Source: Craspedostauros australis (taxonomy: Eukaryota > Bacillariophyta > Bacillariophyceae > Mastogloiales > Achnanthaceae). From it: a stretch of DNA of 64,000 bases. The notes below the pieces were generated by a model that was not told the DNA's origin, searched no databases, and worked only from the letters and a program-made list of their open reading frames with translations. Position numbers and translations under genes: made by a program. The stretch lies in assembly GCA_026770025.1 (NCBI GenBank), contig JAMXDE010000042.1, positions 545,316 to 609,315 of the forward strand. Reading direction: 5' to 3'. Of this stretch, positions 44,701 through 52,323 are shown piece after piece (positions within the stretch are counted from its first letter, which is position 1; each line of letters starts with the position of its first letter).

Positions 44701-47382
44701 CGACATCGGTCTCTGTCGCGATTTCCCAATCGCGCAGTCAACACACACGTTCAGTTTTCCTGTCACGTTCCAGCCGTACCTCCCTGCTGTTCGAGAGATG
44801 GTGTACGCGTCAACGTGACCTAACTTTTTATGAATTGTGTTGATGTCGACTGGTGCGTCGGTCGACACGCCAACATGAGCTTGGTCGTCGGCCTTGGCGT
44901 TGCTCACCATGTTCACTCCGCACACGAAACCGCTCTGCGTTGCCATGATGCGGTCGAAGCTGATGCGCACGCTGCCTTTCTTCAGGCTGATCACGATGCC
45001 GCGGTTGCTAATGTCGAAACCATTCTCGAGAGCTTTATTGATGCTCAGTAGGTTCACCCACAGCTTCGGCACGTACTTCACTGACTTGAGCACAACGATG
45101 GATGTCTTTCCATTCTTCTGCATGACGGTCATGCGCTTGTCCCCGACCTTGGTTGCCTTGAGGAAGCGCCCGCTTCCGATCTTCACGTCCTGATCGGAGA
45201 CACGAATGTTGGTCATTCCTTCGTCGCTGTTGGTGAGGTGGCATGATGCGCCCGAATCCCCCAACCAGGTGTTGGTCTCGTAGCTGTCCGGTGCGATGGA
45301 AGAGCGTCTTGCGCTCACATGGTCCGTGTTGCCGACCACCATGGCTACCTTGTGCTGGTCTGTGCGTTCAGAGTAGATTGGTAGCACCCAGTGCTCCGGC
45401 TTTGGGCTTCTGACCCCGCTGTCGCTTTGGTGATGGGTCCAACGAATGGAGTTCGCGGCATGGAGGGTCATGCATGAAATCAGATCGCTGGGGAAGGGTT
45501 GGAAGTAACGAGATTCCAAGCTGTTGTTGATGTTGCACGGGTTGCGACACACACCCAATGTGGTGATCATCCCGATCTCGTGTAGCTTGAAGTACACCGT
45601 GCGCGGCTCGATCTGTAGCTCGCGGTCCTGAGTGTGGGTGGCTACAGCGTCGTAGCACAATAGGGCGAGTTCGTTTCGCACCTCATTGGCTCGGAGCACG
45701 TTGCTCAACGATGCTCGCACAGCGTCGCGGAGTGAGCCAGCTCTTTCCAGTCTGGTGCGTCGTTCTGCGCGCTCTTCATCGTTGGTTGGCACATGGCCAC
45801 TCGGCTCATTGTGGAGCTGGATGAAGAAGGGAACTTGGGGACATTCTACGCACCATGCGTAGAGCGGTCCTCGCTTGAGGCACAGAGGGCACCAAGCCGT
45901 GTTGGTGGTAAGCCCTGTCGAGTTCCCGATCATGCGGTCCACACGAGAGAGCTCTGGGGCGAAGTTGAAGATAGGGCGACGTGCCGCTTCTCCTCGGTTG
46001 GCATCGCCCATGTCGTCATCCACGTCCTCGGTGTCGGTGGCCCCTTCGTTGGTGAGGCTTGCGTCGTAGTAGGACTCCTGTCCTTGGTTGGAGTTGCTCA
46101 TCTTGTTGTTGACGTTGTGTGGTCTCAAAGAAAGAATGGGAGATGTGTCAGTCTGTTCGATGATGGCTGCAAAGGCGACGTCCTCCATTACCTTGGAGTC
46201 AGCTTGGTAGTTGCTGTCGTTGTCGCGTGTTTTCGCTTCGCCTGTGTTCACAGACAAGTTGGTCACATTTTCCAATTCGTTCGTGTTTCCCGAGGTGGGC
46301 ACACAAATTAATTCGTCTGTCATCACAAGAGCTACGTCGTTATTTCCCTCCATTCCATCAGTTGCCACATTAGCCGAGTCTGCCTCTTTCATGGCTGCCT
46401 TCAGCTTGAAGCACTGTAGGATCTTGTGTCCCTTCTTACCGCAGTACTTACACTCCCCATTGAACTTGGGTTTGCTGTTGTTGTCTCCTTGACCACTCTT
46501 CTTGTTCTTGCCGTTGCCTTTCTTGGGGGCGGAGCGGCAGTCTGCCTTCTTGTGGCCGTAGGCGCCACAGTTGCGGCAGTGACCTTTGAAGCCTCCTACT
46601 GCAGCAAATGCAGTCTCTTCCCTGTTACTGTTGCTCTCACGCCTGTTGCCGCCGAGCTTGAGGTGTCGGCCGTCGTAGGTGGCACTGACAGCCTCGCGGA
46701 TGTCTTCAAGGGTCATGGTGTCCTCCATACCGTCGAACTTGAGCTCCAAGAGCTTGACGTCCGTCTCGTATTCCCTTCCGAGGGCGTTGAGTACGAGCAT
46801 GTGGTACTGTTGCATATCCATCTTGATGCCAGTACTACCGAGGCGATTACGCAGCACTTCCATCTCGGTCAGGAACGTGTCTGGGTGCTCACCTTTCTTC
46901 AACCGCATCCCGTTGAGTTGAGCCAACAACTTTGCCTTGACAGGCGCAGTACGCTGCTCGTAGATGCGTTCAAGGGCCTTCCACGCCTTGCGTGGGTCTC
47001 CACTCTCAGTGGGTCCACCCTTGGTTCCCACCACAGCCATGAAGGCGACATCGCCTTCCGTAGTTTCATGGTTGATCGCCATGGTCAGTTCTTCAAACGC
47101 GCACTTAGCCAGCCCATTCTTGTATACCTCCTTCTCCTCAGCAGTCATCGAGGCTATCTTCTTCGCGATAGACTCACCCTCTTCGATCTTCACATCGGAG
47201 ATGAGGGCGCTGGGGCCGAAGGGAGCTGGCTTCACCTCCACCTTGTCTAGATCCATGAGATACAAGTCCTCGAGACCCTTGCTTGCGGCGCGAGCTAGGA
47301 ACTTGATGCTCCAACCCGTCCAGCTGGATCGCTTGCCGTCGAAGATGACAACGCGGTCGCTCTTGCGAAGATAGGAACTCAT
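41731..47382 (-). CDS. E2 gag-pol polyprotein
   Basis: 1883 residues from the ATG at 47382 (CACCATGA context); the frame extends further upstream without an ATG. Domains in order: gag with a copia-type UBN2-like region (residues ~5-230); zinc knuckles CRNCGAYGHKKADC near 268 and CKYCGKKGHKILQC near 315; an extra ~370-residue segment with a CPLC...WCVEC zinc-ribbon-like motif; and the protease GDSGASCH near 709. Then come the integrase zinc region (KLGHVD...CVDC) and core, with DTSSV near 912, CDNAGEN and NGRVERKF; the reverse transcriptase with YVDD near 1556; and RNase H (ADSEFAGDKD, TLSSTEAEY). All catalytic signatures are present, so it may be autonomous. Gag and pol are in one frame, so the Gag:Pol ratio must be set by another means. 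Confidence 0.95.
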   Translation of the reverse strand: MSSYLRKSDRVVIFDGKRSSWTGWSIKFLARAASKGLEDLYLMDLDKVEVKPAPFGPSALISDVKIEEGESIAKKIASMTAEEKEVYKNGLAKCAFEELTMAINHETTEGDVAFMAVVGTKGGPTESGDPRKAWKALERIYEQRTAPVKAKLLAQLNGMRLKKGEHPDTFLTEMEVLRNRLGSTGIKMDMQQYHMLVLNALGREYETDVKLLELKFDGMEDTMTLEDIREAVSATYDGRHLKLGGNRRESNSNREETAFAAVGGFKGHCRNCGAYGHKKADCRSAPKKGNGKNKKSGQGDNNSKPKFNGECKYCGKKGHKILQCFKLKAAMKEADSANVATDGMEGNNDVALVMTDELICVPTSGNTNELENVTNLSVNTGEAKTRDNDSNYQADSKVMEDVAFAAIIEQTDTSPILSLRPHNVNNKMSNSNQGQESYYDASLTNEGATDTEDVDDDMGDANRGEAARRPIFNFAPELSRVDRMIGNSTGLTTNTAWCPLCLKRGPLYAWCVECPQVPFFIQLHNEPSGHVPTNDEERAERRTRLERAGSLRDAVRASLSNVLRANEVRNELALLCYDAVATHTQDRELQIEPRTVYFKLHEIGMITTLGVCRNPCNINNSLESRYFQPFPSDLISCMTLHAANSIRWTHHQSDSGVRSPKPEHWVLPIYSERTDQHKVAMVVGNTDHVSARRSSIAPDSYETNTWLGDSGASCHLTNSDEGMTNIRVSDQDVKIGSGRFLKATKVGDKRMTVMQKNGKTSIVVLKSVKYVPKLWVNLLSINKALENGFDISNRGIVISLKKGSVRISFDRIMATQSGFVCGVNMVSNAKADDQAHVGVSTDAPVDINTIHKKLGHVDAYTISRTAGRYGWNVTGKLNVCVDCAIGKSRQRPMSKATQQRAKGVGDRLFMDTSSVQTHSLGKGKYWLLVIDDYSDYCWSYFITEKSDVGSKMLLLFQWLEANQRVTVQNVRCDNAGENRSAEKLLLNKGFAPTFEYTAASTPQQNGRVERKFATLYGKVRAMLNQTHLPKSTRGKLWAEAAHTATQLENIIGTKSREPACILLNGKIPKYANDLRVFGEMGMVHIGGQAIKAKLDDRSKPAMFVGYGESHAKGVYRMMNLATSRILMTRDVTWLNKSYGEFKGIKDANRSRVMNTDDDSSSRDSSPERGVTWLRQSDSMNDIESDDDEQRSRIREQGDSESAALEQDDLLLVQEDQEPDEDIGDESGRDEDGRSEERTVEKEPPSTPVATPVAYVPRMVRDLAGYNNSPVPKEDRDYGSSETSESDEEKQETAQEKEAETAATEGPSFHTDGSMFNRDVAGMMIDTTHGKMRLDDFIAASQVTNDRVRPEQASVAMMLDPTTFEECWDHADPEKRKKWREAINKEFNDMTRRGVWEKIKRNRMPRDRRCVKTKWVFKEKRNGVFRARLVACGYSQIAGVDFSAHHAPVIHDATYRIMLTMKMLLHMDSMIIDFETAFLHGELDEEIYMQCPKGMRHEADECLLLKKTIYGLVQSARQWNKKLVDILLKLGFRQSKVDPCLLIRNQEGRLLLIGTYVDDCLCIGEKEELKQLTIDIKAEQFGIKVENDLEDYLSCKIIFNNDQSNCWVNQPHIIKNIMDTFKDDVLTLQRYGTPGTPGQGIQRNSDLPKVDSNRHSRYRSGVGMLLYLVKHSRPDIANAVRELTKVLDGPSAAAYKEMLRVMKFVSDTRDYGLRMQPTPLENDAWKIEIYADSEFAGDKDNRISVGGHLVLLQGVPIVWRSKAQRSVTLSSTEAEYVALSEAGKEIRFLTQLMEDIGLTMTKPVDVYVDNVGAIFIASNPSTSARTRHIDIRHHFTRELIDNGEARIQFVRSEDNIADGFTKNTKKEIYDRHKGNIIQLRSTMD

Positions 47383-47463
47383 GGTGACTTGGTGGTGGTG
47401 GTGTTTGTTGCTGTGTTGGTGGGTGATGGAAACGTTGGATTTCAATCGTAACGTTTCGAAACG

Positions 47464-48241
47464 TGTTGGAAATCCGAGGTTATAGTAGTAGACTAATCTG
47501 TTATCAGTCTGTACCGTTTTAGAACTGTGAGCACAACATGCTCATCTCCTTTCGATTCCAGTTTCACAACAAGCATGATCTGCAGTAGCCACTCGAGGTC
47601 TCACCCTTTAGCTTGGCTTCTTTCGTCTGCATCTTCATCTTGCTTTCATCGTGGTTCATCGCTTGTTTAGCTGAGAGTTGGAGAGTACCTACATTCGTCA
47701 AGTTCATACTCGTAGACCTGTAGGTACCTCTCCTTCGGTCTCCTGTCACTTCACTGGTCCCACTTCATTTCAGTTCCTCCCTCCGGTCATCTCGATGGTT
47801 GCCTTTGGATGCTTGGAACTTATTGTCATCTGGATCGTGGTCTTGGGTGAATAGGGATCGCCTCTGTTTCGCTTTCTCACATTAGGTTCTCAGGGACGCG
47901 TCGACTTGTTCAGATATATTGGTTGTCGCGCTCATTCGATTCACTCAGGGCTGGTGTGTTGCCATCGTCATAGATCTCTCGGTTCCCGACCGTTATTGGG
48001 ACATGGCCGAGTAGGCCACTGGATGAGGGTGCTTGGATGTCGCATAAGACAGGTAAGGCCATTGGGCTGTCCGAGTGCAACTGGTCGATTGCTGGGTTGC
48101 GGTTTGTCTGGGAGATGCTATTGGGGGTTGCGGCAATCATGGGTATCTTTGCACTTAATACCATTCCTGTTCCAGTCAGTCCTCATGGGAGCTGCGGTAG
48201 AATAGGGTATCTTTGCAAAGTCGTACCCCCGATTCCTGACA
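47464..48241 (-). repeat. E2 5' LTR
   Basis: 778 bp, identical by eye to 40857-41634. It is followed inward on the minus strand by the palindrome CGTTTCGAAACG, where the primer-binding site should be. Confidence 0.95.
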
Positions 48242-48788
48242 GCTGGGCTGGATCCCAATACTGATCGGATGTCATGTAGACGTGTACGCGATCATGGTCG
48301 GATCTGATCTCGTCCTTTGTAGGTTTGCGTATATGAAAGTATGAAACTGTACCATGTAGCTGAAGAGGAATATGCAGATCGTAATGTGAATGAAGAATAG
48401 AATGTGAGTGTGCATGGCGCTCATCCTCCGGTAACATCGTGAGAGGTGTTTCATTGATTGTAATGCCAGCCATGCGCATTTGATGTGGACACAACAGCGG
48501 ATGTTGTAAATTGTCGAAGTATAACGATTGAGGAAAGAAGAGAATGTAAGTCGTGTACGAGATCGGATCATCATATGCAATTGCCGCTGTTACAATGGGC
48601 ACGTTCTCAACGTCTCCCAATGTGTCCAAAAATGGTGATGTTGTGACAGTTTGTGAGGTACGATGCACAATGTAAGCAGATGGTCCGAAAGCGCAAGTTT
48701 CAGCGTGTGAGTCCAGCTCAGCCCTGGATGTGTCTGGTGGGAGGGATTGGCTCGTCGCAGCTGTCTGGCGGCGCCCTCCCGCCTCATG
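48242..48788 (-). pseudogene. E4 protease and start of pol, cut by E2
   Basis: In the same frame as the E4 gag and separated from it only by TGA at 48789-48791. It contains ELDSHAETCAFG, the DSHA variant of the retropepsin active site common in diatom-type copia elements, and then a copia-type region including YILFFPQSLYFDNLQHPLL and HVYMTSDQYWDP. The frame runs into the E2 LTR at 48241. Integrase, reverse transcriptase and RNase H are missing. Whether the TGA is a mutation or a natural gag-pol readthrough stop cannot be told from one copy. Confidence 0.75.
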
Positions 48789-50282
48789 TCAGGACTGGCC
48801 TTGTTGGTTTCGGTGCGTCACGAAAGCACCGATGCCGCTCCTTTGCTGCTGGTTGGTGGAGGCACCTCCCGAGGCAGCAGAAGTCAATTGTGATACCTCC
48901 TCGTTTCGCTGATTTGTGCTTTGACCCTGCGTGCTGACCACTGCGACTCCACGTCTCGCGTCACGTTCCTGTCTTAATGCAATAGCACGAGCCCTTTGCG
49001 ATGCTGACATTGCCGCCCACTCATCTCGATCGTAATATCTGTCTGTGACTTTCATATTTGCATCATACTGTGGCTTGTTCTTGTCACCACCTCTTCCTCG
49101 ACCACCTCTACCACCCCGGCCTCTACCTCCACCTGAGCGACGCCGGTACTTTGGATTATTGCCTTGTAGTCCTGCGATACGTCTGTTGACTGCAGTATCA
49201 GTGTGTTGGTCCAAGGATTCCGACAAATAGTTGACTGTATTGTGGAAGCTGGATCTGATTGATGGTGTTGCACGTACGACTTCGCATGCTGCTTTGAGTC
49301 GGCCGTCTTTGATACCACGTGTGAGACGTCGCACTTTTGCTTCTTCGACTTGTGGTTCACCACCTTGTGCGAGGTCCTCAAAAGCTGCGTTTAGTCGTTG
49401 CGCGTAAGTCTCGAATGTGAAGTTTTGTGCTTTTCCATCAAAGTAAGACTCTGCGATAATCTTGTTGGCTGACGCTTTCGTTCGTGCCCGAAAAGAGTTT
49501 CCACGATAGTGCTGTTCCAACGCCTGATGTGCTGCGCGTCCATTTTTGGATCGTTCAAATCCTTGCACCCAATTCCACGCTGGACCTCCATGTGTCACAG
49601 CTCGGATCACTTGCAAAACTGTCGCATTGTCTGTTCTGTAGGTCAACTCCACGTGTGGTGCTCTATCGATGAGTTTGTCCAATATTGTCGGCTCTCCGAA
49701 TCCTTTCATTTCAGGAGGAGATCTGTCTTCTGGTTCTGCTGAGTCTGGACGAACGACGTACGCCAAAGGCACATCCTTGCTTCCAAGCATGTTCTCCAAG
49801 TGACTCCAAATATCCTCCAATGTTTCCCTTGCGTTCTCAATCTTGGTAAGCAATTCTGGTACTGGCAAAGGGTCTGCTTTCTTGATGCGTTCTTCCTCCT
49901 TGAACAAGCTCCACACGCTTCTCAATCTTGATAGTGTGGCGTTCGAAGATGTGAAAGTCCTTTGAATGCGGCTGTAGTGAAATCGTAAATATCGAAGTTG
50001 TCGCAATCGCTGTTCGTAGACCCATCCAAAAGGCACTCCTGGATTCTTAACCATCGTCGGTATTCCAGTATCTGGCTTTGAGGGTACAAATGACGGGTTC
50101 TGAATGTAGCCACTGCCTTGCCGAATCGTCTTGCACAAGCCTTGGATCTCTTCATCATCAAAGGCGAGCAGGTCGTTGAATGACGCAATCCCTTGCTCCT
50201 TCAACGCTTGACCCATTGCATCTTCTGGAAACAGTAGCACATTTCGAAGGTAGTTCTGTATTTCAGCTGCTGCTCCTGCCAT
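48789..50282 (-). CDS. E4 gag protein (CoDi-like copia)
   Basis: 497 residues with a good ATG (GCCATGG). It has an N-terminal helical region with SAM-like character (residues ~5-60), a retrotransposon-gag-like core around residues 215-340 (for example GPAWNWVQGF, ALEQHYRG), a basic Arg-Gly-rich stretch near 385-400, and DEWAAMSASQRARA near 422. The same D-E-W-x-x-M-S-x-x-Q-R motif occurs in the E3 gag. No CCHC zinc knuckle is present; the RGG stretch presumably binds RNA instead. It is followed in frame by protease after one TGA. The frame is intact although the element is broken, so a gag-only protein could still be made. Confidence 0.8.
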   Translation of the reverse strand: MAGAAAEIQNYLRNVLLFPEDAMGQALKEQGIASFNDLLAFDDEEIQGLCKTIRQGSGYIQNPSFVPSKPDTGIPTMVKNPGVPFGWVYEQRLRQLRYLRFHYSRIQRTFTSSNATLSRLRSVWSLFKEEERIKKADPLPVPELLTKIENARETLEDIWSHLENMLGSKDVPLAYVVRPDSAEPEDRSPPEMKGFGEPTILDKLIDRAPHVELTYRTDNATVLQVIRAVTHGGPAWNWVQGFERSKNGRAAHQALEQHYRGNSFRARTKASANKIIAESYFDGKAQNFTFETYAQRLNAAFEDLAQGGEPQVEEAKVRRLTRGIKDGRLKAACEVVRATPSIRSSFHNTVNYLSESLDQHTDTAVNRRIAGLQGNNPKYRRRSGGGRGRGGRGGRGRGGDKNKPQYDANMKVTDRYYDRDEWAAMSASQRARAIALRQERDARRGVAVVSTQGQSTNQRNEEVSQLTSAASGGASTNQQQRSGIGAFVTHRNQQGQS

Positions 50283-51124
50283 GGTGGTTGTCTTTCATGC
50301 GTTGGAATCTCGTCTTAGTTGCTGTTGTTGTCTGTGTTGTAATCGTGTGTTAATCGTGCGAATTGTGGTTTTTGTGAGAAAAAGCGAATGCGTTCCGTGA
50401 CGCTCAAAACAACAGATCAACAAACAAAGCGAAGGCAGATTCACCCGCTGGAACACGGCGTGTCTGCAGTTAGTCTTGTTACATCATGTCCATTTCCCCC
50501 AGCAGTTGTGCTACTGCGTGCCTGTTCCGTATATCGTGAAGTCGCGAAGCAGGAATTTTCACCCAGGATCTGTACTACCACCATGGAAGTTCAGCTGTGG
50601 AATGGTTCTCTGGTTGCTGTCATCACCAGTGAAGAATGCACAACCATGGCAACTACCTTGTGTGGTGGTGGTGTCCCTGGAGAACTCTTGTGTGCTGCTG
50701 CTGTCAGTGTAGGATTTGCATGTTGGTGAAGGGATGGGGCCAACAGTGCTGCCATTTGTGGCATTCTCCTGACCGGACTGATGATTTTGTGTCATTGTCC
50801 AATGAGGAGGCAGTGGTACCTGATGCAGACAGATTCGAATTGCCCCAAACATTGCTGCTGTTGCAGGATTTGTCGTTTCCAAGGAAGTCTCTGTAGGTTG
50901 GACTTTGCTCAGAATTGGATGTTTTGTTGTTATCTGCAAAGAAGATGGCGGAGGAAGGCATTCCATTGAGGAATATGATGTGTGGCCATGAGCTGCTGTA
51001 GGGTGATCCGTCGTATGCATGGTGCATGTGTGAGGGTGAGGTGGGCAATGGGCCTGTGGGCGGGGTGCAGGCTTTCATGAAGGCTTCTTTTTGGGATCAA
51101 CCATGATGCAGCTTTTGAATTGGG

Positions 51125-51400
51125 TGATGCTGTGATGCTGTGATGTTGCGATGATGTGATGCTGCGATGCTGTGATGCTGTGATGCTGCGATGCTGTGAT
51201 GCTGCGATGTTGCAATGATGTGGTGCTGCGATGTTGGGATGCTGCGATGTTGTGATGCTGCAATGCCACGATGTTGTGAACCTGCGATGCTACAATATTG
51301 TGATGTTATGATGTTGCAATGTTGTGATGCAGCCATCCTGTGATGTTGTGATGCTGTGGTGCTCACATGATGCGATGCTCACATGCTGTGATGCTCGTTG
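51125..51400. repeat. 8-bp tandem repeat array, consensus YGATGYTG
   Basis: About 34 imperfect units with period eight, purest at 51140-51230 and degenerating to the right. On the minus strand it is open in overlapping frames as Ser-Gln-His-rich repeats, an artefact of the period. Confidence 0.85.
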
Positions 51401-51663
51401 CACGGTAAGAGAAGCAGGAACCACAACCCGCAAGCAGCACATTGGTATCATGAGACATGCTGATACGTAACATCAAAGGCATGACGTGTGGGTGTTGGCA
51501 AGGAAGCGAATTCGAAAAACGAAAATGCGACCTCGCCAATTTGGCGATTCGCGTCTCGCCAATGGAATGAGCGACAGTCCCGCAGCTCAAAATCGATTCA
51601 CGAGTGCTTTAGGCGACTATATCAACCTAAAGACAGTAACAGACATGTAAATGTGATAGCATG

Positions 51664-51668
51664 GTTGG
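51664..51668. repeat. Left target-site duplication of E3
   Basis: GTTGG, repeated at 58861-58865. Confidence 0.9.
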
Positions 51669-52299
51669 TGTTAGAACGAAATCGTAGATGGGTTTGAAGA
51701 TACCGCACCGAGAACGTAGAGTGATCAAGTCGTTGTTGTTGGTGAGGAGAGTGTTGGTTTACTGTGTTATTCGTATGGTAGTTGGAATGCTGTCGAGCTC
51801 ACAAGATTGTCTTCTTGAAAACTGTGAGCATGAGAGAGACATGACAGGTCTCATGCAAATTGCAAGTGAAATTAACACGGAGACAACACGGCAAATGTGC
51901 GTGTTACTGCGTGAAGATGAGGTGCAAAAGTCAATGAACAAAACACCGCGATAGCCCGTGTTGTGAATTACGTCTTCTCACGATGTTGCTAGTAGTACGA
52001 TCACACGATTGATCGTATTCACTTGAGAAGGTCAGGACAAGATTCGCACGTGTCACACCCAAGATCCAAGTCTGTCCTGATTGGGCAGATTGGTTCATCT
52101 TGGCAAGAAATCAATTTCCACGACATTTTTGGATCTGTGATTGAGGGAAAACGATTCTTGCGACGCGAAATGCGACACAAATCTGACACAACGGATTTTC
52201 GACCAAAATTTCCGTTCGGAACGGAAAAGGTAAGAAAAGTGAAGATTTCTGATTGGTCGACGGGTGTCGCTATTGTTAGAGATTTAGCGTGCGCTAATA
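51669..52299 (-). repeat. E3 3' LTR
   Basis: 631 bp, no difference seen from 58230-58860. It contains an inverted repeat ACGATCA...TGATCGT (about 51997-52016) that could form a hairpin in the transcript. Small open frames inside are present identically in the other LTR. Confidence 0.95.
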
Positions 52300-52323
52300 C
52301 TCCCCAAAGCGTGTCCCGGACAT

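Larger units (their letters stand above)
40857..48241 (-). mobile_element. E2: intact Ty1/copia LTR retrotransposon
   Basis: 7385 bp with two 778-bp LTRs that I read as identical, an uninterrupted gag-pol, a GGAAGGG purine tract against the 3' LTR and an 82-nt leader before the gag ATG. Target duplication is GCTGGG on both sides. If the LTR is taken to include one extra G, this becomes 5-bp GCTGG, the usual copia length. Inserted into the pol region of E4. Identical LTRs mean very recent insertion, or gene conversion. Confidence 0.95.
50283..51668. other. E4 5' flank and unassigned sequence
   Basis: The first ~150 bp is the leader of the E4 gag; no E4 LTR could be recognised. A frame at 50559-51020 (-) is Thr/Ser/His-rich and unconvincing. 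The 8-bp repeat array (separate entry) occupies 51125-51400. A palindrome TCGCCAATTTGGCGA lies at 51532-51546, with CTCGCCAAT repeated at 51563-51571. Ends at the E3 target duplication. Confidence 0.45.

Noticed and set aside
47383-47445. Upstream 21-codon extension of the E2 polyprotein
   Set aside because: It begins with TTG, not ATG; the ATG at 47382 has a good context and the usual gag start.
35704-48791. TGA as a sense codon (altered genetic code)
   Set aside because: TGA terminates the DUF4116, LRAT-like, Tim17-like and E3 frames normally, so the internal TGAs are better read as mutations or readthrough.
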